Below are positions 42,941-54,163 of a DNA stretch of 64,000 bases, piece by piece (within the stretch, counting starts at the first letter, position 1; each line of letters begins with the position of its first letter). A program made the translations under genes and the position numbers. The stretch is from Halopolyspora algeriensis. Its GTDB lineage: Bacteria; Actinomycetota; Actinomycetes; Mycobacteriales; Pseudonocardiaceae. The notes under the pieces were generated by a model. That model had not been told where the DNA came from, searched no databases, and saw only the letters and a list, made by a program, of their open reading frames with translations. The stretch spans positions 1 to 64,000 of the forward strand of contig NZ_QPJC01000004.1 in the NCBI RefSeq assembly GCF_003337235.1, read 5' to 3'.

Positions 42941-43971
42941 AGTTCACACGCACCAGCCAGCAGCAGGACATGGCTACAGCGCTCCGGGACTTGCTCGGCT
43001 CCGTCGACGTTCCCGCGATCGCCCGCTCCTGGGCCGCCGGGGAAACCGGCGACTGGTGGAAGGTCTGGCACGACCTCGTCGACATGGGGCTCACCGGTGT
43101 CGCCGTACCCGAGCAGGCCGGGGGGCTGGGGCTCGGGCCGGTGGAACTCGCCATCTGCCTCGAGCAGCTCGGCTATTCGGGCCTGCCCGGCCCGATCGTC
43201 GAGTCGCTCGCGGTGCTGCCGCACCTGCTGCCCGACACATCCGAATCCGAGGGTCGGCCGTGGCTGGAACAGGTGGCCGCCGGGCAGTCCCTGGCGACCG
43301 TGGCCATCGCCGAGCACGTGCCCTACGCCCTCGACGCCGACCAGGCGGACGTGGTCCTGCTCTGTGAATCCGACCGAGTCACCGCCGTCGAGGACCCGCG
43401 CCTGCTGCGGCAGGAGTCCTTCGATCCGGCTCGCAGGCTGTTCACCGTGGAAACCACCGGTGCCACCGTTCGGTTCCAGAACGATGCCGCCTCGGTGCGC
43501 GAGGCTTTCGACCGTGGCGCGCTGGGATGCGCGGCGCAACTGCTGGGCATCGGGCGGCGCCTGCTCGACCTGGCGACCCGTCACGTGTCCGAACGCCACC
43601 AGTTCGGCCGTCCCATCGGGGAGTTCCAGGCGGTCAAGCACCACCTGGCGAACGCGTTGCTCGAACTGGAATTCGCCCGCCCCCTGGTGCACGGAGCCTG
43701 CCTGTCGGCAACGTCGGGGGCCTCCTGCAGCGGCCGCGACGCCTCGGCGGCCAAGATCGTCGCGGGAGATGCCGCATACGCGGCCGCCCGTACCGCTCTT
43801 CAGGTGCACGGCGCCATCGGCTACACCACGGAACACGACCTGCATCTCTGGCTGACCAAGGCCACCGCTTTGCGCTCGGCCTGGGGCACACCCACGTGGC
43901 ATCGCCGACGGGTGGCCGACGCCCTCGCCCTCGATCCGTCGGTGCCGGTGGGGGGTCCCGAGACGATGTGA
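42937..43971 (+). CDS. fadE32: Acyl-CoA dehydrogenase FadE32-type (partner subunit)
   Basis: 344 residues, shorter than a full-length acyl-CoA dehydrogenase, as for FadE32. It shows MGLTGVAVPEQAGGLGLGPVE, LEQLGYSGLPGPI and the C-terminal FAD/dimer region RHQFGRPIGEFQAVKHHLANALLELEFA, then ALQVHGAIGYTTEHDLHLWL. It is the probable smaller subunit of a heteromeric enzyme with FadE31. GAGGGG precedes the ATG, which overlaps fadE31 by 4 bp. A 130-bp gap follows before the next dehydrogenase. Confidence 0.88.
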   Translation: MKFTRTSQQQDMATALRDLLGSVDVPAIARSWAAGETGDWWKVWHDLVDMGLTGVAVPEQAGGLGLGPVELAICLEQLGYSGLPGPIVESLAVLPHLLPDTSESEGRPWLEQVAAGQSLATVAIAEHVPYALDADQADVVLLCESDRVTAVEDPRLLRQESFDPARRLFTVETTGATVRFQNDAASVREAFDRGALGCAAQLLGIGRRLLDLATRHVSERHQFGRPIGEFQAVKHHLANALLELEFARPLVHGACLSATSGASCSGRDASAAKIVAGDAAYAAARTALQVHGAIGYTTEHDLHLWLTKATALRSAWGTPTWHRRRVADALALDPSVPVGGPETM

Positions 43972-44101
43972 CCCATCAGCGACCGTGCCGGGACTTGGTC
44001 GGGTGGTCGGTCACCCTGCTCCGGCTGATTCCGCAAGCGAAGAACCAATTCGAAGACAGGCACTCACGACCAGCGCACCACGACGAGTTCCGGAGAGCAC
44101 T

Positions 44102-45217
44102 GTGCATTTCGCGTTCACCGACGAGCAGGAGGAGCTGCGCCGCACCGTTCGGAGCCTCCTCGAACGGCACGGCGGAGCCTCGATCCCTCCCCCGGAGACA
44201 CCCGATCCCGGCTGTGACACGGCGCTGTGGCAGCAACTCGCCGGGCGGATCGGTGCGCACGGCCTCGCCGTTCCGGAGGAGCACGACGGGCTCGGGGCCG
44301 GTCTGCTCGAAACCAACATCGTCGTGGAGGAACTCGGCAGGAGGCTCGTGGCAATCCCGTTCCTGGCCAGCGCCGTGGTGGGTGCGCAGACTCTGCTGGC
44401 CGCCGACGACCCTGCCGCCCGGGCCCGGTTGCTGCCCGGAATCGCCTCGGGCGAGAGTGTGGCGACCCTCGCCTGGGCCGAGCCGGAGCACGGGTGGAGC
44501 ACCTCGGCCTGCTCGACCACCGCGCGGCCGAACGGCCACGGCTGGCTGCTCGACGGACGCAAGGCGTTCGTCCTCGACGGCGCCCAGGCCGATGTGGTGC
44601 TCGTGGTCGCCATTACCACCCGCGGGCTGTCGCTGTTCGAACTGGCTCCCGAGGCGATACCGCACTGTCTGGTCGAGTCCGCCCCGATGGACATCACGCG
44701 CCGGATGGCCGAATTCCGGCTCCGGCAGGCCCCCGCCTTCCTCGTCGGTACCGAGGGCGCTGCCGGGGCGGCGCTCGAGAGGTGCCTCGACGTCGCCGCC
44801 GCCGCGCTCGCCGCCGAACAGGTCGGGGCAGCACAGCGGTGGCTGCACGAGACCGTCGAGTACACCAAGGCACGCAAGCAATTCGGTCGACCGATCGGCT
44901 CGTTCCAGGCCGTCAAGCACCGGCTCGCGGATCTGTTCGTGGCCGTCGAGTCGGCACGGTCACTGTCCTACGCCGCGAGCTGGGCTGTGGCCACCGGATC
45001 CGACCGGGCCACCGAATGGGCGGCGATGGCCAAGTCGTACTGCTCGGAAACATACGCCGATGTCGCCGCCGAAGGCATCCAGCTGCACGGCGGCATCGGT
45101 ATCACCTGGGAACACGAAGCGCACCTGCATCTCAAACGGGCCCACTCCGGGGCCGAACTGTTCGGCACCCCCCGGCAACACCGCCTGCGGCTGGAACCCC
45201 TGCTGGAGCTGGGCTGA
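44102..45217 (+). CDS. fadE33: Acyl-CoA dehydrogenase FadE33-type (partner subunit)
   Basis: 371 residues. It begins HFAFTDEQEELRRTVRSLLERHG, has VPEEHDGLGAGLLETNIVVEELG, and the C-terminal KQFGRPIGSFQAVKHRLADLFVAVESA and QLHGGIGITWEHEAHLHLKRAHSG, typical of FadE33/FadE32-like subunits. GTG 44102 has GGAGAG upstream. It should pair with FadE31 or a paralogue in beta-oxidation of sterol-ring-derived CoA esters. It is the last gene of the operon and is convergent with the nitroreductase gene; a GC hairpin follows at 45266. Confidence 0.87.
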   Translation: MHFAFTDEQEELRRTVRSLLERHGGASIPPPETPDPGCDTALWQQLAGRIGAHGLAVPEEHDGLGAGLLETNIVVEELGRRLVAIPFLASAVVGAQTLLAADDPAARARLLPGIASGESVATLAWAEPEHGWSTSACSTTARPNGHGWLLDGRKAFVLDGAQADVVLVVAITTRGLSLFELAPEAIPHCLVESAPMDITRRMAEFRLRQAPAFLVGTEGAAGAALERCLDVAAAALAAEQVGAAQRWLHETVEYTKARKQFGRPIGSFQAVKHRLADLFVAVESARSLSYAASWAVATGSDRATEWAAMAKSYCSETYADVAAEGIQLHGGIGITWEHEAHLHLKRAHSGAELFGTPRQHRLRLEPLLELG

Positions 45218-45265
45218 CCGGAAAGCACCGCGCGGCTTAGCGACGGACGGCCCGCGAACTCGAGG

Positions 45266-45280
45266 GCCCGCGCTGCGGGC
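45266..45280. terminator. GC hairpin between convergent operons
   Basis: GCCCGC-GCT-GCGGGC, a 6-bp stem with a 3-nt loop, in the 149-bp gap between fadE33 and the nitroreductase. It may serve both strands. No T-run. Confidence 0.45.
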
Positions 45281-45366
45281 TGGCGCGGCGATGTGCCGGG
45301 ACCCTGCACGGTGCGGACGATCCTGGCCGCCGCACGTGCCCTGAACGATGAACTCCGAGGAGCACC

Positions 45367-46338
45367 TCACTCAGCCGGACGCGGATAGCCGAACCGCATC
45401 AGCACCTGCGGAACTCCGGAGATTCCCAGCATCTCCACCAGACGGGTGCGCACTTCCGACAACCGCAGCGGCTGGGTCATCACCGAGGCGGCGGTGTCCT
45501 GGCTCACGGCTTCCAGCCACGCCAGTTCCATCGCCTCTCCCACGTGCAGGTGATCGCCCGGCTCGTCCGAGGGGGTGGTCAGCACGAGGATGGATTCCTT
45601 CGCGATCCGCTCGGCGAGCTTGTGTTCATCGGGAATCCGCACCTCCGAGGTGGCCAGCCCGACCGCGGGCACTCCCTCGGAGCCGAGCGCCTCGGCGGGG
45701 ATTCCCCGCTCGGCCGGAACACCCTCCTCCAGGGTCCACATCGCCAGCTCACGCTGGTAGGAACGGTCACCACGGTGGACACTCGCCGCATAGATCAGCA
45801 GACGAGCCAGTGCCGCGACATCCGCGCTGCCGACCCATTCCGCCTGCACCGTCGAGGAGGTGGCGGCCGAGAGCAGCCTCTGCCGGATGTCCTCGGGCAC
45901 GGCGCGGTCGTGAAACGCCTGGCGGTAACTGGCGCGCCGTGCGATCGCCTCATAGCGCCGGCTCTCGCTGTCACCGGTCTCCCCGCGCCGGTGACCGGTG
46001 ACGGCGGCCACGGCCTCGGGGCGGTCCGCCCCCTCCGGATCCCGCCGCACCTGCGGCTCCCAGCCGAGGTCGGCCACCGCGAGCACGAGATTGGTCAGCG
46101 CCGCCCCGCAGGAGATGCGCCGGTCCCGCCCTTCCGGATCGTGCCTGCTCAGCTCCGGACCCACCTGCTCGTATATCGTCGCCGTGCGCTCCTTCACCCC
46201 CAGCGACCAGGGCTGGATGTTGTGCACCGAGGGTGCCTGGTCCATCGCCTCGGTGAGCACCGCGACCTCGTCCGGTGACCAGGCTCCGTTCTCGGCCGGT
46301 TCGCCATCCGACGGATGTGCCGCTCCGAACTCGTCCAT
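45367..46338 (-). CDS. Acg-family FMN-binding nitroreductase-like protein
   Basis: 323 residues with a duplicated nitroreductase-like fold. QAPSVHNIQPWSLG is the classic FMN-binding start (SxxNxQPW). HDPEGRDRRISCGAALTNLVLAVADLGW and EAMELAWLEAVSQDTAASVMTQPLRL follow. Acg (Rv2032) of mycobacteria is induced in dormancy and may sequester FMN rather than reduce substrates. ATG 46338 has GGAGGTGATC upstream. It lies 147 bp after copA on the same strand, near an M50 protease and a universal stress protein that are also dormancy-regulon members in mycobacteria. Confidence 0.87.
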   Translation of the reverse strand: MDEFGAAHPSDGEPAENGAWSPDEVAVLTEAMDQAPSVHNIQPWSLGVKERTATIYEQVGPELSRHDPEGRDRRISCGAALTNLVLAVADLGWEPQVRRDPEGADRPEAVAAVTGHRRGETGDSESRRYEAIARRASYRQAFHDRAVPEDIRQRLLSAATSSTVQAEWVGSADVAALARLLIYAASVHRGDRSYQRELAMWTLEEGVPAERGIPAEALGSEGVPAVGLATSEVRIPDEHKLAERIAKESILVLTTPSDEPGDHLHVGEAMELAWLEAVSQDTAASVMTQPLRLSEVRTRLVEMLGISGVPQVLMRFGYPRPAE

Positions 46339-46485
46339 CCCGATCACCTCCGGTTCCGCCCCGAGTGGAGTCCCCGATGAGATCCGGTAGCTCCGCACCG
46401 ACAACCATGGCACTCTCGCGGCCTGCCCGCAGCAGGTCACGACGTGGGCGCACCGACGAGACCGCGGCGACGACGCTCCGGGCCG

Positions 46486-48816
<2,331 letters not shown>

Positions 48817-48866
48817 GGAATCCCTCCTGCTCACCACGATCAGATCACCACCGCCGGCAGCGACTC

Positions 48867-49076
48867 CTAGCGCTCCGCCAGCTCGTAGCCCGCTTCCTCC
48901 ACGGCGGCACGCACATCGGCGTGGGAGACCGGCTCGGCGCTGGTCACCGTGACCGCACCGGTGGACAGATCCACCGCCACATCGGAGACACCGCTGACCT
49001 CGCTGATTTCCTCGGTCACCGATTTCACGCAGTGCTCGCAGGTCATCCCGGTCACGGTGTAGCTGGTCTCGATCAT
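48867..49076 (-). CDS. copZ: Copper chaperone (heavy-metal-associated domain protein)
   Basis: 69 residues, one ferredoxin-like HMA domain with the metal site GMTCEHC and a C-terminal [12 protein letters not shown]. It carries Cu(I) to CopA and may help relieve CsoR repression. ATG 49076 has AGAAAGG upstream. It lies 49 bp after csoR and 50 bp before copA. Confidence 0.95.
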   Translation of the reverse strand: MIETSYTVTGMTCEHCVKSVTEEISEVSGVSDVAVDLSTGAVTVTSAEPVSHADVRAAVEEAGYELAER

Positions 49077-49125
49077 GAAACGCGCCTTTCTCGACTTGTC
49101 GTCACGGATCATTCGTGGTGCACGA

Positions 49126-49407
49126 TCAGGAACGCACCAGGCGGGCGATCGCCTCGCTGGCCTCGCGCACCTTCTCGTCGGCGGTATCGCCGCCTTCGGT
49201 CAGCGCCTCGGAGACGCAGTGCTTGAGATGGTCGTCCATCAAGCCCAGCGCCACGGACTGCAGCGCCTTGGTGGTCGCGCTGATCTGGGTGAGCACGTCG
49301 ATGCAGTACTGGTCGTTGTCGATCATCTTGGCCAGGCCCCGGACCTGCCCCTCGATACGACGCAACCGTGCGGCGTACTCGTCCTTGTCCTGGGTGTAGC
49401 CGTGCAT
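49126..49407 (-). CDS. csoR: Copper-sensing repressor CsoR
   Basis: 93 residues, all-helical. The Cu(I) ligands are C35, H60 and C64 (the H-x3-C pair), the exact C-H-C set of true CsoR. RLRRIEGQVRGLAKMID is the DNA-facing helix. ATG 49407 has GAGGAGG upstream. It represses its own operon until Cu(I) binds. Its promoter (49459-49487) has a dyad in the spacer. Compare the paralogue at 57310, which lacks the His. Confidence 0.95.
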   Translation of the reverse strand: MHGYTQDKDEYAARLRRIEGQVRGLAKMIDNDQYCIDVLTQISATTKALQSVALGLMDDHLKHCVSEALTEGGDTADEKVREASEAIARLVRS

Positions 49408-49458
49408 CGCGCCCTCCTCGGTTCCGCGGAAGCTCTCCGGTTCGCCCATCCCCCTCTT

Positions 49459-49487
49459 CTTATACCCCTAGGGGGTAAGGGTGTCAA
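49459..49487 (-). promoter_or_regulatory. csoR-copZ-copA promoter with CsoR box
   Basis: On the reverse strand a perfect -35 TTGACA (49482-49487) and a -10 TATAAG (49459-49464) are separated by exactly 17 bp. The spacer and -10 contain the dyad TACCCC-TA-GGGGGTA (49463-49477), a typical CsoR-family site. Repressor bound there would block RNA polymerase. Confidence 0.9.
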
Positions 49488-49622
49488 AATCAGCGTCTCC
49501 TGCTCGGGCGATATCGAACCGCTTTCCGGCGGAGAACGCATCGCCGCCAAATCCTCACGGCGCTGCCGAGCTCTCCCGCCCAACCGCGGCAGTCGGAGCA
49601 TCGGCGCACCGCAACCGAGCGA

Positions 49623-50744
49623 TCAGTCCCGCCGGAGCACCAACGTGCCGCCCGGTTCGAGACCCACCCCGGCCCCGAAGGGCCGACTGATTCGCGCCAG
49701 CACCGAGTGCAACCACTCGGCGTCCGGGCCTGCGACAGGGTGCAGCCGCATTCTCCGGGCCTGCACGGGAACCATCCGCAGGCCGAGCAGGCTGCCGGTA
49801 TCCGGTTCCACCGACGGGAAGTACAGCAGGCGCAGGTCATCGCGGTACTCCTCGTGACCGGCTATGCCCTCGTAATCGTCGATGAAGTCACCGCAGCCGT
49901 AGAGGACGAGCTTGTCCCGGTACATCTCGATCGGGCGCGGATGGTGCGAGGAGTGCCCGTGGACGACATCCACATCGCCGTCGAGCAATCGGTGCGCGAA
50001 GCCGATCTCGTCGTCCGAAACGTGGTATCCCCAGTTCGTACCCCAGTGCAGAGAGGCGATCACGATGTCGCCCGGCTGCTTCACCGCTCTCACCTGCTCG
50101 AGGAATGCGGTGGCGGTGGCCTCGGAAAGGTCCGGCAGGACGTGGATGCCGGGCCGCTCGACGCCGGCAGCCCAGTTCGCCGGGATACCGCTGGAAGGCA
50201 CCCCGCCCGCGAAGACCACCACGCGCCCTCCCCGCTTGGCGGGAACGATCGCGGGCTGCCTCGACTCCCCCACGTCCCGCCCCGCTCCCGCCCAGTGCAG
50301 CCCGGCACCGCTCAACGCTGCGAGCGTGTCCTCGAGCCCCCGGTGGCCGAAGTCGAGCACGTGGTTGTTGGCCAGGACGCACACATCGGGCCGTCCCGCG
50401 GTCACGCAACGAACGTTGCCGGGGCTCATGCGGTAGTGCACTCCTTTGTTCGGGGCGAATTCCGCACTGCGAGTGATGCCGGTCTCCAGGTTGATCACCC
50501 GGGCCTCGGGTGCCGTCTCGGCCAGCACTCTCCGGGCGACTCCCCACGGCCAGGAGAATCGAACCGGACGGCCGATCCGGCCGTTGACCGCTTCGGCCGC
50601 CTGCACGTACGTCCGCGCATCGCGGACGTACGCCTCCCGCAGGCTCGGGTCACCGGGATGGGGGAGGACCTGGTCGACTCCCCGCCCCGGCATCACATCA
50701 CCGCAGAGGAACAGGGTCACCGGTCCAGCGGACAATCGGCTCAC
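49623..50744 (-). CDS. CapA-family (poly-gamma-glutamate capsule-type) metallophosphoesterase
   Basis: 373 residues. Family motifs: LFLCGDVMPGRGVD at the start, VINLETGITR, NNHVLDFGHRGLEDTL, VIASLHWGTNWG, HGHSSHHPRPIEMY and YGCGDFIDDYEG. The metal ligands of the calcineurin-like fold (D, N, H, H-x-H) are visible. CapA proteins act in capsule or PGA synthesis, but in actinomycetes the role is often unknown, and no CapB/C neighbours exist here. There is no signal peptide. GTG 50744 overlaps the protease gene by 4 bp, so the two are translationally coupled. Confidence 0.87.
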   Translation of the reverse strand: MSRLSAGPVTLFLCGDVMPGRGVDQVLPHPGDPSLREAYVRDARTYVQAAEAVNGRIGRPVRFSWPWGVARRVLAETAPEARVINLETGITRSAEFAPNKGVHYRMSPGNVRCVTAGRPDVCVLANNHVLDFGHRGLEDTLAALSGAGLHWAGAGRDVGESRQPAIVPAKRGGRVVVFAGGVPSSGIPANWAAGVERPGIHVLPDLSEATATAFLEQVRAVKQPGDIVIASLHWGTNWGYHVSDDEIGFAHRLLDGDVDVVHGHSSHHPRPIEMYRDKLVLYGCGDFIDDYEGIAGHEEYRDDLRLLYFPSVEPDTGSLLGLRMVPVQARRMRLHPVAGPDAEWLHSVLARISRPFGAGVGLEPGGTLVLRRD

Positions 50745-51949
50745 CGGGGCCCCTGTCCGCCCGGATACCACCAGTCCGGCGGGGGCGGTTTCGCCTGTTC
50801 CCGCCCGGTGCCGGCACCGCCGGGAAGCGTCACGGACAGGCCGTGTTCGGCTGCCACCCGGCTGATGTCCGACGACGAGACAACGCCGGCGAGCTCGCCG
50901 GCGTGAAAGACCAGGAGGCACCCTTCGGCGCCCTGATTCAGGCGGGGCAGCACGCTTGCCAGCGGCTCGTCCGGCTCGGCAACCGGGACCTGCTCCGCGG
51001 GACAGGCGACCTCCCGCAGAGTCACCTCCTCCCGCTGCCGGTGGAGGGCACTCCTGATCCGGGAGAGGGTGATCAGCCCGTCGAGCCGCCCGGCTTCGTC
51101 CAGCAGCGGAAAGGCGGCGTGCTCCCGGCCCGGCGCCACATCCCGCAGGAACCGCTCGACCGTCAACCGCCCGTCGACGGTCCCGACCGGGCCGGCCATC
51201 ACGTCGCGCACGCGCACCCCGGACAGCGTGACGCCGACCTTCGCCTGTTGCTCCTCGGCCGAGGCCATGCTCATGACGAACCAGCCCAGCAGGACCCACC
51301 ACAGACCCTCGGCACCTCGCGTCGACAACCACACGAGTCCCCCGGCGATGAGCAGGAATCCCAGACCGCGCCCGGCCCGTGCCGCCCATACGGCGGCCTT
51401 GAACCGATCACCCCGCCACAGCCACAGCACCGCCCGCAGCACTCGCCCACCGTCCAGCGGCGCCGCGGGAGCCAGATTGAACACGGCCAGCGCCAGGTTG
51501 AGCAGGGTCAGGTAGCCCAACACGGCCGACACCAAGTCGTGGGCCTCGAGACTCCCCGCCACCCACACGGCCGCACCGAACACCGCCGCCAGCGCCGCAC
51601 TGGCAACCGGGCCGATCACCGCGATGCGCAACTCGGCACCGGGAGTGCGGCCCTCTCCGCGCAAGCGGGCGACCCCGCCCAGCAGCCACAAGGTGATGCC
51701 CTCCACGGACACGCCGTTTCTCCTGGCCACGACGGCATGTGCCATCTCGTGCCCCAACAGCGATCCCACCAGGAGCACGGCAGCGGCCACCCCACTCAGC
51801 GCGTAGCCGACCTGTGAATGGCCGGGAAAAGCCTCGGGAAGCTGGTAGCCGCCCAACCCGGCAGCCACCAGCACCACGATGCCCACCACGCTCCAGTGCA
51901 CCCCGACCCGCACTCCGGCGATACGCCCCAGCCGGATCGTTTCCTTCAT
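50741..51949 (-). CDS. Site-2 protease (M50) with CBS domains
   Basis: 402 residues. Some six membrane helices include the zinc motif HEMAH near 67 and the third ligand motif NLAPAAPLDGGRVLRA. After residue about 240 two CBS domains follow (VRDVMAGPVGTVDGRLTVERFL and DEPLASVLPRL). Such enzymes cut membrane proteins within the bilayer; the CBS pair may sense adenine nucleotides. Orthologous proteins are hypoxia-induced in mycobacteria (Rv2625c). The C-terminus is proline/glycine-rich. The stop overlaps the CapA start. Confidence 0.92.
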   Translation of the reverse strand: MKETIRLGRIAGVRVGVHWSVVGIVVLVAAGLGGYQLPEAFPGHSQVGYALSGVAAAVLLVGSLLGHEMAHAVVARRNGVSVEGITLWLLGGVARLRGEGRTPGAELRIAVIGPVASAALAAVFGAAVWVAGSLEAHDLVSAVLGYLTLLNLALAVFNLAPAAPLDGGRVLRAVLWLWRGDRFKAAVWAARAGRGLGFLLIAGGLVWLSTRGAEGLWWVLLGWFVMSMASAEEQQAKVGVTLSGVRVRDVMAGPVGTVDGRLTVERFLRDVAPGREHAAFPLLDEAGRLDGLITLSRIRSALHRQREEVTLREVACPAEQVPVAEPDEPLASVLPRLNQGAEGCLLVFHAGELAGVVSSSDISRVAAEHGLSVTLPGGAGTGREQAKPPPPDWWYPGGQGPR

Positions 51950-52201
51950 CGCCGCACCGTTCAGTGTGTGACAACGTTCAGGGAGCGGACGCCTCGTGGT
52001 CCCGCATTACCCTGTCGCCCTTTCGGGGCGCATCTTCAGTGTGCCCGATTCGGGAGACCACTCGCCCGGTGCCGGAAATTTCCGCACTCCACTGCCGCGC
52101 TGGAGTCCTGCACCGATACAGCAGGCGCGTTTTTTTCCGCGTCCGTCTCAGGGACGGCCTGCTTTTCGTACCGAGCAGACCGGCATTCGGTGCTCGACCG
52201 T

Positions 52202-52519
52202 TCAGCGCTTGAGCCGATGCCTTTTCCCGTCTCGCCGGTCGTGTTCCGCTGCCGCCTTCCACACCTGGTGGTGGTCCACGTGCGGACCTCCGTGCTCGCG
52301 CAACAGCACAGCGCCGTCCGCGCTCACCCGCACCCGCAGTGTGTTGAACCGTCCGGGTGCATAGGACACCAGACCACTTTTGTGGAGCACTTCCAGAGTG
52401 TCGAAGTCCAACTCGACATGTGTCCCATCGAGCCATGCCGCGCTCGCGTGCGTGCTGCGTTGGGCCCCATAGACATGGATGGCCGCAAGAGCATCCAAAA
52501 TTGTCGGGTCCGGGTCCAT
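52202..52519 (-). CDS. Hypothetical protein, 105 residues
   Basis: ATG 52519 with GAGG 5 nt upstream. The product DPDPTILDALAAIHVYGAQR, then HVELDFDTLEVLHKSGLVSY, FNTLRVRVSADGAVLLREHG and a His/Arg-rich tail, looks like a small helix-rich soluble domain. I do not recognise the family. The frame stays open for another 300 bp upstream, but that part is arginine/serine-rich and unlikely to be coding. It lies between the M50 gene and the universal stress protein, all on the same strand. Confidence 0.5.
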   Translation of the reverse strand: MDPDPTILDALAAIHVYGAQRSTHASAAWLDGTHVELDFDTLEVLHKSGLVSYAPGRFNTLRVRVSADGAVLLREHGGPHVDHHQVWKAAAEHDRRDGKRHRLKR

Positions 52520-52850
52520 CCCCACCTCGCTTCGCTCCCCGAGAAGTACGGGCATCCTACCGTTTGCCTTTTCCTGCAGGTCCGCCCAGGAAGCCGCCCG
52601 CCGCAGACCTCGGGAAGCGCTGTTCGGCAGCAACAGGACCTCGCACCGCTCGCGAAACTCGGACGATCGAGCGGGCATGGACAGTACCGAAAAACCGCAC
52701 CCACTCGATTCATCGACCGACGCAGAAAACCGACCCGATCGGTCGATGTCGGAAATGCGGAAGCGAAAACGTGGTCCCGCCGCATCGAGCCGTGCGCGGC
52801 AGAGATCATTCGACCTCATGCCCACCGGCACAACCGGACCGCGCCGTGAC
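52520..52850. other. Gap between hypothetical gene and universal stress gene
   Basis: 331 bp. An open frame continues through it on the reverse strand but has no plausible start, domain or ribosome site. I see no strong hairpin. Confidence 0.4.
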
Positions 52851-53375
52851 TCACCGGTTCCGGGACTCCGCCACCGAGGACGCGGTTGCGGGCCGGGATC
52901 CTCGTTCCTCGGCCGTCGTGTCCATTCCCATCCCGGCCGGGAGGATCAGCACCGGACACTGGGCCTTGTGGATGCAACGCAGCGCCGTCCTGCCGAGCAT
53001 CGCCTCGGAAGCACGTCCGCGCCCGTGGTCGCCCAGAACCAGCATCGCGGCGTGTGCCGAGTGCTGCACCAGTACCTCCGCGGCGTGCCCCTCGACGAGC
53101 TCCACGTGCAGATCGGGCGGCGACGGCAGATCCGCCGTGCAGGTGCGGACGGTGCGGATCAGCTTCTGCCGGTACTCCTCGTGAAGGCGATGCGGTGCCC
53201 GTTCGGGCTGCCTCAGGACCGGTGCAGGTCCACCGAGAACGGCATGGGACTCCCACGCCGCGACCACGTGCACCGGTGAGGACCACCGCCTGGCTTCCTG
53301 CAAGCCCCACCGCAGTGCACGCATGCTGGCATCCGATCCGTCCACTCCCACGACGATCGGTTCCTCTCCGGGCAT
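52851..53375 (-). CDS. Universal stress protein (UspA family)
   Basis: 174 residues. It begins EPIVVGVDGSDASMRALRWGL and has the ATP-binding motif G-2x-G-9x-G-T in VLGDHGRGRASEAMLGRTA, so it belongs to the ATP-binding class. CPVLILP ends the domain, and a 25-residue tail follows. USPs of this type respond to hypoxia, stationary phase or other stress. ATG 53375 has GGAGGAGGAAG upstream. It is divergent from the YgaP-like gene over 311 bp. Confidence 0.93.
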   Translation of the reverse strand: MPGEEPIVVGVDGSDASMRALRWGLQEARRWSSPVHVVAAWESHAVLGGPAPVLRQPERAPHRLHEEYRQKLIRTVRTCTADLPSPPDLHVELVEGHAAEVLVQHSAHAAMLVLGDHGRGRASEAMLGRTALRCIHKAQCPVLILPAGMGMDTTAEERGSRPATASSVAESRNR

Positions 53376-53686
53376 GACTTCCTCCTCCGCAGATCGCATC
53401 CCGCCACCGATTCGAATGCCGGATCAGTCCGCTCGATGAGTGCGCACTCCCCTCTCCGGCCCCACATCTTCCGCCCACGCTCACCGAGTGGACACGAACG
53501 GGGTACCCAGGACGGGCTCACAACAAGCCCGCGCCACCGCAGGGCCGGTTCGCCACGTTGTCGGACCGCATCCCCCGCGCAGCAGGGCACGGGATCCGTG
53601 TGCTCCCGCAGGCGGAGGGGAGGACTGTCTGAAGGGCCACCGGGTACTCCCCCGGGAGGAAACTCACCACCGGAAGGGGAGACAGC
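53376..53686. other. Divergent intergenic region, no gene
   Basis: 311 bp between the universal stress gene and the YgaP-like gene. I looked for a DosR-type box (GGGAC...GTCCC) and found no convincing one. The region is GC-rich, with a CCGGG-containing weak dyad near 53640-53656. Confidence 0.4.
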
Positions 53687-54151
53687 ATGCCGCAGCGGGA
53701 GATGGATCGGGGGCGTACGCATTCATCGAAGGACGTGACCCGTCACCTTGATCAGCAACGCTTGGAACGAATCGCTCGCTGCGTCGACGCACCATCGGCG
53801 GAAGTGACTCACCATGTCACCGACCTCGACCGCAGCTGGGATATCGAGCGCACGCTCGAAGCGAACGCCGCAACCATCAGCCTCGTGAGCGTGGCACTGG
53901 CTACCACTCATTCCCGGCGGTGGCTGATCCTGGCCGCAGTGGTGCCCGCCTTTCTTCTTCAGCATGCCGTGCAAGGATGGTGCCCACCGATCGCGGTGTT
54001 CCGGCGTTGGGGGAGCCGTACGCGGCACGAAATCGACGCCGAACGAACGGCGATCAAAGCACTGCGTGGAGACTTCGTCGACATGGCGTCCGATACCGGC
54101 GACGCAACCGCTTCCGCGCAACGGGCACTGGACGCCGCAGGCAAGCGGTAG
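53687..54151 (+). CDS. YgaP-like transmembrane domain (DUF2892) protein
   Basis: 154 residues. After a polar N-terminus come DRSWDIERTLEANAATISLVSVALATTH, WLILAAVVPAFLLQHAVQGWCPP and a cytoplasmic FRRWGSRTRHEIDAERTAIKALRGDF. This two-helix block is the DUF2892/YgaP membrane domain usually found with rhodanese proteins, and it is next to a sulfur island here. No rhodanese domain is in this protein. AAGGGGAGA lies before the ATG. It is convergent with the TauE gene, with 12 bp between the stops. Confidence 0.8.
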   Translation: MPQREMDRGRTHSSKDVTRHLDQQRLERIARCVDAPSAEVTHHVTDLDRSWDIERTLEANAATISLVSVALATTHSRRWLILAAVVPAFLLQHAVQGWCPPIAVFRRWGSRTRHEIDAERTAIKALRGDFVDMASDTGDATASAQRALDAAGKR

Positions 54152-54163
54152 GCGACCTGCCCG

